From the NCBI GenBank assembly GCA_030141605.1, contig JAQGDQ010000016.1, forward strand, positions 813,999 to 877,998: DNA of 64,000 nt, written 5' to 3'. A program made the translations under genes and the position numbers. Under the pieces are notes generated by a model. It made no database searches and had not been told where the DNA came from. It worked only from the letters and a program-made list of their open reading frames with translations. Positions within the stretch are counted from its first letter, which is position 1. Each line of letters begins with the position of its first letter. The DNA is from Tubiluchus corallicola. Lineage: Eukaryota; Priapulida; Priapulimorpha; Priapulimorphida; Tubiluchidae. This document shows, piece after piece, positions 36,804 through 53,190 of the stretch.

Positions 36804-38689
36804 GATAATTAATTTGTCTTTCAATTCGCTTATTGGTTTCCGCTTAGTTTAACTGCTTAGGAAGACAGCGCTTCTGTCTGTCTACATTTCAACAAATTGC
36901 TATAGACTTCCTTTCATTTACCGCTTGTTGAATTACGTTTTGGACGTTTATAGAATAAAGACGGATATAATAAGATGTGTAGAACGACACAAATAACTCG
37001 TTCCTCACTTGTTTGGGAATGTTTGCTCAACACTCGACTATTATAAAAAAAATCAGACATAGTCCAAGGACAACACACTCATAAGTTGTGTACTATGATG
37101 ACGAAATGTTTTGATGACCGTGTCGGTTTTGACTTGTGTGATGATAAATTTGCAATGTTGTCATTTAAAATTTGTTGAGTCATGACTTAGTACTACCGTC
37201 CATTATTAAGAACGCCATTCCCAGTTTCTGGGAAAAACGTTTTCCACAAAAACCATAAATTTTTTTCGTAATACAGTTATTAACAATTCGTCGATTTATT
37301 TTGGCCCAACCACAGTCATCTATTCGTGTATTCGTTTTTTGTCATTCTTCAATTTATCTTTTTTGATCATTTTTGTTTGTTTTTAATGTTAAGTTCACGA
37401 ATTCCTTTATGTATCCAATCACTCTTTCGTTAGCTTATTTTTTGCGTTTATTTTGTTTTTTTATTTATTCATTCATTTTATCCATATATCCTTATTTAAT
37501 TTTTAAAAAATATCTCTTCCATGAGCATATTATTTGGCATTACATTTGCTTAAAAAGTATTATAACGTCGATTAAAGACTCGCAAAAATTTGTATTATTG
37601 AGCAACGGTGGTCCACCGATAAAGAGCCAACCGCTGCTTCAAATTAACAAAAAATCAAACAGCCAATTGCGGGATATATAACTTTAGCGTGTTCGCGTGC
37701 CGTTTACATATTGTAAAACAAATTCACACATCGCTTCACTGCTAGCAAGTTATAAGAGCCAAACGACTAAATTATACTCTAGTTCTTTTCCTTTTTCAAT
37801 TTCTACTGAGATGAATATTATTCCACTTGAAATTTCACGTCCTTTTGTTTATCGTATTGATTGCTTGGTGCCTTAGCGTCGAGACTAATGTGATTGCTAA
37901 AACAGAAAGTATTACACGAACTCTGAATAGACAACAAGAGATGTTTGATTACTTAATGTTGGAGATGTTCAAGAATCTCTTTCTTTGTTAAATGGCTTTA
38001 CATTTACAATGATTCACAAATGGAATGAAACTTATCTTTATTGAAGTAGCCATGCCTGGCCATAATTTCATATTTGGACAATATAAGGACAGAGCTACCT
38101 TAACAATGCCTAGAGTTTGCCATTGAAACGTATACGCGTGCGACAAAGATGTAAACATAATTTTGTCTTATTTTATTTTATTTTATTTCAAGTCTTATAA
38201 AGATTCTACATTTTATAAAACATGGAAACCAACAGACTTATATAGCTTAATGATGCGGTTAAAATTACAACGGTACAAGAAGTGGTATTAGACAGCTAAT
38301 TATGAACTAAGATAAAATAAGTTTGAAGCATTATGCGGTAGAATGTATACCATATACACGCCTATATAGCTTTGGTACTAAGCTAACGTGTCACCTAGAA
38401 AAAATCTCATAATTTATTAGATAAGTTCACGAAATCCATATGGCATGCCGAGAGCGGAAATTAAGTTTTCCCCTTTTTGCCAAAGAAACTACTTTTATTC
38501 TGTTTTGATTTTGAAAGTGCGTGGTACAAGATCTATATAGGCAGCAAATGATGCCACATTAAGATATCTGATCGAAAAAGTCTCGCGTATATTTATAATT
38601 CGTGAAAAAAATTAATGGCACTCACTCAACATTTGATTAGCTAAATAATGTGGCTACCAGAGAAAATGGTCGAAGTAATTACGGTATAT

Positions 38690-38895
38690 TACCTTACAAA
38701 TTTACTCAGTGCATATATGACTAGTTTTTTCAATGTCAGAAATTTATTTATGTAAATTTGGCGAGTTGCAAAATAAGGAAAGAGGTGGGGGAAGTACTTC
38801 ACCTTGCAAACTTACTCAGCGCAATTTTGGTTAGTTTCTTTTAAGCCAGAAATTTGTCTATGCAAATTAGATCGCTTCCAAAATTACTAAAACCT
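38690..38895 (+). repeat. two diverged 110-bp tandem units
   Basis: ACCTTACAAATTTACTCAGT at 38691 and ACCTTGCAAACTTACTCAGC at 38801 begin two units that stay alignable through CAGAAATTT(A/G)T and ATGxAAATT. It is an old local duplication with no recognised function. Confidence 0.7.
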
Positions 38896-39539
38896 GCTGC
38901 AATTTTATAACCCCATTTTAGGCATTCGAGACTTAATCGTGTTTGTCGAATACTTTACAGCTTATACGTAATACGTTTTGATAAATTGCTGTTTGCACCA
39001 GTTTAGCCGAGCGAGAAATTGGGAAAAGAAGCCTGTCGAGTGATTTCGCGCTCTACACACTTGTTGTCAGCTTTCTGATTGGTTAACAATGCTGTTCACG
39101 CGGCGCAACATACCGATCGACGCACTCTTTCTACACGCTAAAAGTAAATACTGAACAGTGCATATAAATAAAATTTGCATTATAATATGTACCAGCTTAT
39201 ACAAAACTGCTATTTTGTTTTTGCATAAAACTAGTGTATATAATTATACGTTCGCTTGGAATTGGAGTATAACGCATAAGCAAATATTCTTCCAAACAAT
39301 ATACAGTTTTAAAAAGCCTATCAGTTCGAAGTTTGTTACCCCCATCATCATAAATCTTTTTCAAAATATAGATATTATATCTATCCTATAGCTGCTTATT
39401 AACGGAGTAAAGCAATCTGCGGGCACTTGATGTACCTTCATTAATTCAAGTATGTTTAAACCCAAGTTTATACAAAATATTCCTAATGAACGAGACCCAG
39501 TTATACGTTTTCGTTGTCCTTTTGTTTACAGTCCAAATG

Positions 39540-41310
39540 TGCATTGTAAATTAGACTATCGCAGGGTGTTTCCAGTATAGTTTACAACTAAATTTACAAC
39601 AAAGACAAAAGTTGGGTATATACCCATTTCTCCTCTAACAGCCAAGTTACTAGCTTTTGAATGTACATGTAACATCTGTTTACAAAATTTTAACTGAATA
39701 AGTTCACTTTTTAATTTATCATAATCTGCATCGAGAGTATCATGAATAAATGAGTTTTCAGTACTAAAGGCAGTTGGGCCCCATGCTTCGGCTCCATATG
39801 TGATAATGGACCTAACAAGGAATTATCTTTTTTGATGGCCAAGTCAATCGGCACATCATATTGTAAGAGTTTCCCTATTGTTCCGAACATGGCTTTTTGA
39901 CCTTTACCTTTCAACATGAGTATACTGTCAGAAAATGTTGATGATGCATAGAAATCAGCGCCAAGGTATTTATATTTTTGGCTTATTTCGATCAATTTCT
40001 CATTAAAATAAAAGCGTTCGCGCTTCAAGATTTTACCTGACTTATTAAAGAGTATTATTTTGGTTTTGGTTAAATTAACAGTTAGAGCCCATTTATCACA
40101 ATAAGAAGCCAGTTTGTCTAAACATATCTGTAAACCACTTTCACTACTAGAGACGAGTACAATATCATCTGCATATAATAAACAGTTAAATTTCTTGTTG
40201 GCTAGTTTAACAGGGTCACAATTTAACGTAAAGATACTTTGTAGATCGTTAACAAAAATTGAAAATAAAACTGGACAAAGTACGCAAGCTTGTTTTAAAC
40301 CAAGGTTAGATAAGAAACCTTCAGTAATTCCTTCAGACAGGTTGACTGCATAATCACTTTTAGAATACATATTTCTAAGTATAGTAAAAAAATTGCCATT
40401 GATGCCATGAATTAATAATTTGTAATATAATTCTTCTCGCCATATTGTATCAAATGCTTTGCGCATATCAACAAAGCATGTGTAGAGATGATGTCCTGTT
40501 TTTATAAAATTTCCGCAACTGTTTTGAGGGTAAATATATGGCCAGCACAACGGTACCCTTTTCGGAACCCTATTTGTTTATTAGTCAGTAGTTTCTGTTC
40601 CTCGAGGTAACTTTGGATACGTTCATTTCAAACTGTTGCGAACACTTTACTCAGGCAACTAGATACAGAAATACATCTATGCTTACTAAACATATCTGCG
40701 TTACCAGTTTTATAAATAGGCACAATATGGCTGTCAGACCAAATGCGTGGATATACACCAGTTGAATAAAGGGGATTAAATAATTTACATAGGCTAAAAC
40801 CCATTAGAACTACTGACGATTTTAACATTTCATTAGTTATGCAATCGAAGGTGCAAGACATTGTTTAATGTGTTTACACTCTTTTTTATTTCCTGCACTG
40901 TGGATCTATAGTCATGCTCAGGAGAACTGTGCGGTTCTTTTTTGCGCGTTTCTTCAATTTGTCTTGAACTATTAGCGTCATTGGTAATATTGCTGTTCAT
41001 AAGACTTTTAAAACAACTTACCCATTCAGTGGAATCAAATGGAGTTTCTTTAGGTTTTGAATTTTTCTTCACTTGTGAAATAGTACTCCAAAAGGCTGCA
41101 GGATTAGATTTTTCTAGATTTTTTAGCTGCCCGTTATTGCCTCATAGCGAAGCGTTGCAATTTACTAAGTTATTTTTGCTTTTTAAATAGCTGTTTTCTT
41201 AAAGCTGTGTCAAAGTGGTTTCTGGACAGCTTACCATTTAAGTTTTTCATTATATTTAATACTGCCTCGCAGTTTTTATTAAGCCAAGGTTTTTATTTCA
41301 TTCATTTTCT
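39540..41310 (-). mobile_element. decayed LINE with reverse transcriptase, minus strand
   Basis: The longest intact piece (40550-39711) contains FVDMRKAFDTIW (first catalytic Asp), then YADDIVL at 40175-40164 with the two further catalytic Asp residues, and YCDKWALTVNLTKTK of the fingers-palm region. Upstream pieces continue N-terminally (40861-40628 and 41072-40833). Downstream, in another frame, KASNLAVRGEMGIYP near 39650 matches the typical post-polymerase segment. A stop at about 40627 and frame changes near 40.5 and 39.7 kb make it non-functional. It resembles CR1/L2-like Jockey-superfamily elements; the clade is not certain. Endonuclease domain and 3' tail were not found. Confidence 0.88.
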
Positions 41311-42699
41311 TAGAGCGCCTTATAGATTTTTATAAACAATAGATATATTAAATAATAGATTTTATAGATTTTTCAGCATCTCCTTTTTTCAACTCATTCC
41401 CGCCAGGGTAATAATTCTTGTAAAATAAACCGAAAATGGTTTGTGAACATTCTGGCATTCACAATCATAACCTAATAAATGATTTTTATGAAACATTTTT
41501 ACCTTGGTTCAATGATCTCTCCTAATTTTGATAAATTTATACCTTGTATATATTTTATTGATTTTTTATTTTACCGCATTCTTAACGAAAGAAGTGTGGA
41601 TTTTTTCCAATGTAAACCTATGCATATAATCGTATTTGTGACTTAACAAAGCAGGCTGGCATAAACGGTAATACAGTTTGCCAGTCTTACCTTTAACAAA
41701 CTACTGTATATTTTATAAATGTTCTTAGTAAAATAAAATAATGATAATAAATAATAAATAAAACATAATAATGACGACTAATGAGAGAAATAGCAGGTAT
41801 AATTTTTCATTGCCGACAGGTAACAAGATAGAACAGTTCACAGGAAAATGAGTTTATATAGCGGAGCCTGCAGTGTAAATTCATGCGCAAGTTGTTTAAA
41901 TCTCTAAAGATATGAATCGGACTAAAAAGCGCCAGAACGTGTCCTAGCCTCACTTTATCATGTAAACAAGATTTTAAAAAGTGACAGTAAAAAACACTAT
42001 CTTCTCTGTAACATGACGTCTTTCTTCAATGACCCACCAGCTAATTTATATAGATATAAACAATCAATTTACGCGGCTTTGTTTTCGATACAAACCTATA
42101 TTAATTCTGTATCCTGCGCCCAACTAAATAGAACGTATAAGTTTGCTTTGCCCAGCATTCATTTACTGTGGCTAAACCTACAATATTACCAAACCTCACA
42201 TTCTGTTAGTTAAAAAAGGCGTATGCTAAAAAAGGAAGCCATGACGTGTTCAGTGATAATGGATTTATACTTTGAAAGTTGAAACCATTTCCTTTCGAGC
42301 CGGAATCCCTTCTATTCTATACAATTTTCAGTTTTTTTTCTGAAATTAAATGGAACTAGCTCACTGGTACTATTTCGCCCCCTGGTGCTAGAGCCGGATA
42401 GGGATATAATGACTGTGTATCAGTACGCATTAGGTTAAGCAAACACGTGGCAGATGATTTTCATATGTGTGTGTAGAATCGTTAAGGGAGGATACTAGTG
42501 CATACAGATCGATCATCGCATCAAACCCATTACTCGCTACGTGATCTACTGGCTGATCTAAGTGATCTTGAGTAAGCGCCAATGAAACCATACCGAAATG
42601 GACAATACTAACTCACAGGCTAACTTTAACGTGAAAATTACCGTTTTTCACATTTACGTATTACATATTGCCTCAAAAATTCGAAAATTTGTCATACAT

Positions 42700-42810
42700 T
42701 CATTCACTCACTCATTTATTCATTCATTCGTGCGTTCACTCATTTATTCATTTAGTTGTTTGTTCGTTCATTCGTTTCTTCGCTCGTTTATACATTCATT
42801 CATTCAGTTC
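42700..42810 (+). repeat. degenerate (ATTC)n tract
   Basis: CATTCATT, CACTCATT and CGTTCATT units over about 110 bp. The Phe/Ser/His-rich frame here is a shadow. Confidence 0.8.
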
Positions 42811-44007
42811 GTTATACTATTTATCTTAATAAACTTGTCAGTACACTAAACAACAACTAACCAATCAAGTTACCTTTCTAAAACTGTTTGCTCTTTCGCA
42901 ATTTGAAATACTTCCAAGTTTTCCTAGGCAACATTAAATTTTCTAAACCTCTGTGAATGAGTTAACAGAAATTGTTTACATTTTCTATTTTATTTGGTTC
43001 GGCCCTCTGCAAACCGAGATCTAGCACTCAGTGGCCGGGCGTATACATAAAAGCAGCTTAATTAGCGCAGCCTAAGTAATTATCAAGGATAAGCTTCTAA
43101 GGTGAGACACTGAATACGCAGAGGTGTCTTGACTACGTTCAGATAGTCTCTAGAAAAGTTTTGAGCAGTTTTGCAGAAATCGCTCAGAAACAGTTCGTCT
43201 GACATTCAATCACTTACTCACACTTGCCCACACGTTGATTAACTTCATAACAAAGCACACACTGTGACCACTCTGCTATATCTCAGCCCAATAAGCTGTA
43301 AAGCAGCATCAAATTCTCTTCCCGGCGCATAAACGAACGGTATTGACTAGACAGCTAGAGAACAGCTCTTCAAAATAATGGCTGTTCACAATCTACCGCC
43401 ATCATTTCAGTCTTATTCGCTGCCTTTACTTGAAAAGAGAAACACTGTGCTAAGATCGATGGTCATGAGTGGAAAAAGTTGTTAACATCTTTTGTGTCAG
43501 AAACGGGATGACATATGCTGATTATCTTTGTCAATGTGTCCTAAGAACAATAGCAAAAAGCAGACTAACTGGCGTGTAGTGTAAAAAATAGTGTTTATTA
43601 TTGTTATAGTATAGTGTTTTACATCATCACTAGCATTATCTCATCATTATTATGCATCGCGACTGCTGCTGTAGTCATTACCAAAGGATACAAGAGTTTA
43701 AAACAGGCAAACTCAACAGCTCAGGAAATATGTTTAAGGGCTTCGTAACATCTATAGACTTGTCACACAGATTGTTTGCCACTGCGTTTATTATTGTTGG
43801 TAGTGCATTATATTGTAGGTGTATATTGTATAACCAGTAAATCATCACATAATTTCCTGACGTGGACAGAATAAATAATAATATTTTGTGTTTTCCTTTT
43901 AGGCCTACAAGTGGTGCTGAAATCTATCATCCGCGCGATGGCACCACTATTGCAGATTGCATTACTGGTGCTGTTCGCCATTGTCATTTTTGCTATCATC
44001 GGCCTTG

Positions 44008-44570
<563 letters not shown>

Positions 44571-44796
44571 AGTACATTCACAACGAATTTATTCTCAAGA
44601 GTGTTTAATTATTGTTAATATCTTGCGAAACCAAAGAAGATATGCACTAAGTTAAGCACAGGAAAGACTTTGATTATTTTTAAACCTATAATATCGATGT
44701 AAAAATCCGCGCTCATATGATCTTTTCAACGAATCATATTACTTTCCTTCCCCAACTGAATGATGTGAATAACGAAAAGCTTTTTTTGACTTCTAG

Positions 44797-45014
44797 ATGA
44801 AATCATCACAGAAGGAAATGATACGCCTCCCACGCCTTGTGGTTTCATTGACGGTCCATCAGGGGTGCGACTATGTTACCCCGGCGAGTGCCGTGGGGAC
44901 GGTGGTTGGATTGGACCAAATTACGGTATCACCAATTTTGATAACATCGGCTACGCCATGCTTACTGTTTTCCAGTGCATTACCATGGAGGGATGGACAG
45001 ACGTTTTATACTAT
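44797..45014 (+). CDS. Cav2: Cav2 exon 6: domain I pore loop and selectivity filter
   Basis: 218 nt between TTGACTTCTAG and GTAAGTTTTT. Encodes the turret with four Cys residues ([13 protein letters not shown] plus exon 5 Cys), [17 protein letters not shown], and the filter [16 protein letters not shown]. The Glu of TMEGWT is the domain I member of the EEEE calcium-selective locus. Ends in phase 0. It is 24 nt longer than the mammalian CACNA1A counterpart as I recall it (194 nt); the extra residues fall in the variable turret. Confidence 0.96.
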
Positions 45015-45192
45015 GTAAGTTTTTGCATTCACAACTCAATAAGTCAAAAGTCAGTATCACAGTGAAATACGCAATAGGCCTAGTTATTCTTTGTTCAATT
45101 GGCTAAAGTATTGTCTGAAAGACAGACAGCACTATTTCCGTTTTGTAAATGTTTCAGTCCTCCGCGTTCTACCGGGTGGAGGGGTGAAAGGC

Positions 45193-45286
<94 letters not shown>

Positions 45287-46347
45287 GAACTAGCACTAGA
45301 ACTCTCATTTGCTAAACTCTCACCAGACATGAATGTTCCGCTGTTTCGTCGCTTTAAAAATAATGTTTGCTATTTTCTTTTAACCAAGCTGCCCGTACCG
45401 AATTTATTTTGCATTTATTCCCAAACAAACAAAAATATTTATTATTGCTCATCTGTCCGTCATTTCTGCAGGTAACTCTTTGTATCCTCATTGCTTAGAC
45501 TCATCAGCATAATATGCTGGTAGGTTTCCATAGCAACCACAAAGAAGTTAACAGTGGTTGTAACGGATGTCATTGGCTTCTATACAGCAAAATTCGGGAG
45601 TTTCGCGAAGCCAACCTTTTGTAATTCAGAGCTGGACTATTCAGCAAAACGTGCAAGCCATATAAACTTGAACAACATTTTTAATCATGTCTTTTTTGAT
45701 TCTCTTATTTGATTAGTATTATACTGATACTAATATTGCCTGTTGCCTAATATAACTTGCTTTTAATGACAGTTTTTCTAAGTAGGGCCTATTTTTTATA
45801 TTTAGTTGTAATGTCCTACTACCTGGATAACGTGCGTTAAGCATTTGTATGTTTATCAGTTTTATTGTGAGAAAAAGAAAACAAAACGAAGTGACAACAG
45901 TAAAATGACATTTTCTGACATTTTAAACTTTTACAACCCGGCCAAAGTTGTAGGCTACACCCCAGCGTACATGCAAGCATTTCTTGTATGTAGAAACTGA
46001 TGAAAAAACTATGTCATTCGTGCTAAAAGACTGTCTTATGTATAACAGTATTACAGCAAACCAAAATGATTGCCCTAAATAAAAATTAGATTGTGCCTAT
46101 ATTTTCTTTATTTTATCTTCCATTTTCAAATGGTAACCACATTTAGTAGCAGTCTGCCAGACAACTTTTTTGGCACGAACGTAGCTTCAAAATACGCTAA
46201 GTAGTTCATAAGTGTATTACATCAATTTTTTCATTTGATAATGTATGTGTTAATTACAAAGACATAAACATTTTATAGTATAATAATAAATTAGAAATTA
46301 CATTAACGATGTCCATCTAGCCTTGATAAAAATCTATTTGTTTTCAG
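45015..46347 (+). other. intron 6
   Basis: GT-AG intron. Apart from the CT microsatellite at 45199-45285, nothing is recognised. Confidence 0.9.
45199..45285 (+). repeat. (CT)n microsatellite
   Basis: More than 40 pure CT units in intron 6, about 185 bp after the exon 6 donor. The Ser-Leu frames are shadows. Its flanks do not match family B. Confidence 0.95.
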
Positions 46348-46451
46348 ACAAATGACTCATTAGGAAGTATGTTTAACTGGATTTACTTCGTTGTGTTAAT
46401 AGTTCTAGGATCGTTCTTTATGTTAAACCTTGTTCTTGGTGTCCTTAGCGG
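46348..46451 (+). CDS. Cav2: Cav2 exon 7: helix IS6
   Basis: 104 nt, the conserved length, between TGTTTTCAG and GGTAAGTT. Encodes [14 protein letters not shown], then [20 protein letters not shown], the IS6 pore-lining helix with the [13 protein letters not shown] signature. Ends after two bases of Gly (phase 2). IS6 forms part of the activation gate. Confidence 0.97.
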
Positions 46452-50439
<3,988 letters not shown>

Positions 50440-50932
50440 TAACCTTTTCATATAGGCCTCAAGGCTGGTGCTGTATCATGCACATGTAGCAGTTACTTTG
50501 AAACTTTAGGTGATAAACGTTTTTTATGAAGTATTTTGACAACTTGTTTGCCAATGTTTTGCTTTGTGTACCGATCTTACTTAATTCTGATAAAATTATT
50601 TAAAATTTTTGCAATGCTTTCCGTTGTTAAGAGCACCTTTGATGCTATTCGCATTTTTACAGAGTTGGTAATGTAATTAGCAATACTGAAATGCAGTGAG
50701 AAAATATAAACTTCACAATGACTGATTCTTTGAGGAATTCTAATTAAGAACTGAAAGCACAGAATTGTAGATAAATGACTTCTGAGAAACGACGTGATCC
50801 TACATTCCATAATCCAATCCAATTGCAAATACGATTATTTTTAGAATAACTCAGTTTTTGCTATTTTGATTTTTGATAGGAATTGTGTATATAAATAATT
50901 ACCACTATAGCAAAAATATTTGTCTTTTGTAG

Positions 50933-50992
50933 AGGAAGTTATTCTTGCAGAGGAACGAACAACAGACGAGGAAAAGATGCAAATAATTGAAG
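50933..50992 (+). CDS. Cav2: Cav2 exon 9: I-II linker after the beta-binding site
   Basis: 60 nt between TGTCTTTTGTAG and GGTGAGTTTA. Encodes EEVILAEERTTDEEKMQIIE, an acidic segment closely like that of invertebrate Cav2 channels such as insect cacophony. Phase 1 at both ends, so its junctions allow optional joining to exon 10 or exon 11 without a frame change. Confidence 0.95.
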
Positions 50993-52358
50993 GTGAGTTT
51001 AGGTTAGCCAACCACTGCATTTTGCCATAAACTTATTGCTGGCTCGTCAGATTGAAAATATAAACCCAACTTTAGTAAACACCTATCTAAATTATCTATC
51101 TAGCAGAGCTTATCTTCAGTTGAAATTACTCGTGCTATTTTCTTTCTTCATAAATTATTTCTAGCCATGTCCCAAGAGCTGACATTCCTAGCAAAATCTT
51201 AAAGGAAAAGCCAAGACTCCCGGGAAGTTAGGCTTGTTATAGCGTTCGCAAAAAGTATTAGAAAGTTTCAGCAATAAAAGTGCGATAAGCACCTCAAATA
51301 ATTAGTAAAATCATTTTAAAATCGCGATCAATTCAAACGTGCGCCCTTTCATTTTGATCGAACAATGACGTTATGTGACCAATAAAAGAAAAGTAACGTC
51401 GTGTAAAGATATACAGAATATTTACAAAAAAATAGATATAGGATATATTTCCGAGTGAACGTTAAGGAATGTGCAGAAGTTTGTATTAGTTTCAGCGAAT
51501 TTGGCCAGCTCTATATTAATCATTGTATGTATTTTGAAGCAAATCCCATTTTTTCAAAAAAAAATTTTTGTACATAAAAATGCACTGCAGGTTGTTTTGA
51601 CTCTTGCCTTTTCCTTTAATCTAATAACGCTAAGTTTAAACAGCAGTAATGGTAAGAACTTGATCTATAATACGATACCACAGTTTGTCTTCTCAAATTA
51701 ATTTTAGAATAAGTTTCTTTAAAGGATTCCAACCCTGTTATTCTAGTGGAATGATAGAAATGTAGACTGAATGATTAATTATTCTTAATAAAAAGACGAC
51801 GTAGACTATGGATGAACGATTCTGAACTCATAATTAATTACAAATTTAAATTAACAGCTAGTAATTACACTGGCAAGAATAAGCTACAGCTCTCGAAAAT
51901 GTTAAATTAGCAGGTAAAGATTCCTGTAGAATTAAGACCAATGCTGAGCTTGTTGGTTGCACTGTCTCTGGTGACGCTGAGCCTGATCTGTAAACACGCA
52001 TGTGCAGCGTGCGAAATTCTAGCTATATTTTGTTGCAATCACGAATAGTTTTTTGTACGGAAAATTTTACGTAGATTATTTATACTGAAATTTCAAGTTT
52101 TGTTTGCTTCCTAAGATAGGCAAGTTGTGGCCAAATCAAATTTGCTTATGACTTGGTATGACTGTCACATCTGTCTCTGAAACTTCGACATTAATTGTTA
52201 AATTAAAAGTGAGAATTGGGTTATTATCAGTTCGTGTTCATAAATGTGCTGTAATTATAAAGTCTTGAAATAACAATCACTGCATTTTCTCTTTCTTCTC
52301 ATCACACCTGCTACCCTTACAGGAAAGTTTAAAAATCAGCAGATTCCTGCTATATATA

Positions 52359-52805
52359 GTCAGCTCACATTTTTGTACCTACTGACTTTATTACACCTCT
52401 TCACGTTGCTCTGTCAACTGACATTGTTGCACCTGCAGACGTTGCTTTGTCGGCTCAAATTGTGACACTTACTGACACTGCTCACGTTGCTCTGTTGGCG
52501 CACATTGTTACACATATTGACTTTGTTTCATCTATTCACGTTTCTCTTTTGGCTCAAATTCTTACACCTTCTGAAATTGTTCCATCTGCTCATGTTGCCT
52601 CTGTCAGCTCACAATTCTTATACCTACATCTGCCACTGACATTGTCCCATCTACTTACATTGGTCTGTCAGATTACATTAAGGCACCTTCTCAAATTGTT
52701 CCATCTGCTGACGTTGCTCTGTCAGATCACATTGTTGCACCTAATAACATTGCTCCATCTGCTCACCTTGCTCTGTTGGCTCACATTGTTGCACCTACTC
52801 AAATG
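52359..52805 (+). repeat. 54-bp-period minisatellite
   Basis: About eight degenerate units built on TTGCTCTGTCAGCTCACATT, TGTTGCACCTACTGAC and ATTGTTCCATCTGCTCACG. Because 54 is a multiple of three, frames stay open (52447-52845) and give 18-residue quasi-repeats such as AHVALLAHIVT. No splice signals tied to it were convincing, so I call it non-coding. Confidence 0.82.
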
Positions 52806-52997
52806 CTTTGCTTTACCACAAGATCTAGTGATCATATTTTGTTGAATGAATAAAAGATGATCACCTCTGTTTTACAACTGTTCGCAGTCGAAACGTTCAG
52901 ATTTTAAGCATTTTCTCAAATCATGTTAAAGGCAGTGAAAACTGTTTTTGTATTTTTTTTGCTACCAGGTGATAGCACCGTGCATCTTGCAGCTTAT

Positions 52998-53190
52998 TGA
53001 CGATTTTTCGTAACCTACCCTATTTTGAAGCACGGTAAAATGTATACATTTTAACACCTTTAGTAAAGTCAAAAAGTTTAAGATAATTGAATAGTAAGTT
53101 ACAAACTCAATTAACGGCAAAGGAGTGCAGCTAGTGATGACGTCACAAACTAACGCAATTTTCAGCAGCACAAACATTTGCAAAAGCAAA
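52998..53190 (-). repeat. dispersed repeat family A, copy 2
   Basis: The reverse complement aligns with 12182-12395: CTTTTGCAAA at the start, GCTGAAAATT, TGACGTCATCAC, GCCGTTAATTGAG, CTTTTTGAC, GCTTCAAAATAGGGTAGG. The antisense reading frames of both copies even share VLLKI, CDVIT and PLI words in order, which follows from DNA homology and does not show coding. Confidence 0.75.

Larger units (their letters stand above)
35734..43902 (+). other. intron 4, 8.2 kb
   Basis: GT-AG intron holding the 34-bp minisatellite with its SINE, a diverged 110-bp tandem duplication, a decayed LINE and an ATTC tract. In 35734-36325, 36804-38689, 38896-39539, 41311-42699 and 42811-43902 I see no named feature. 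Confidence 0.9.
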
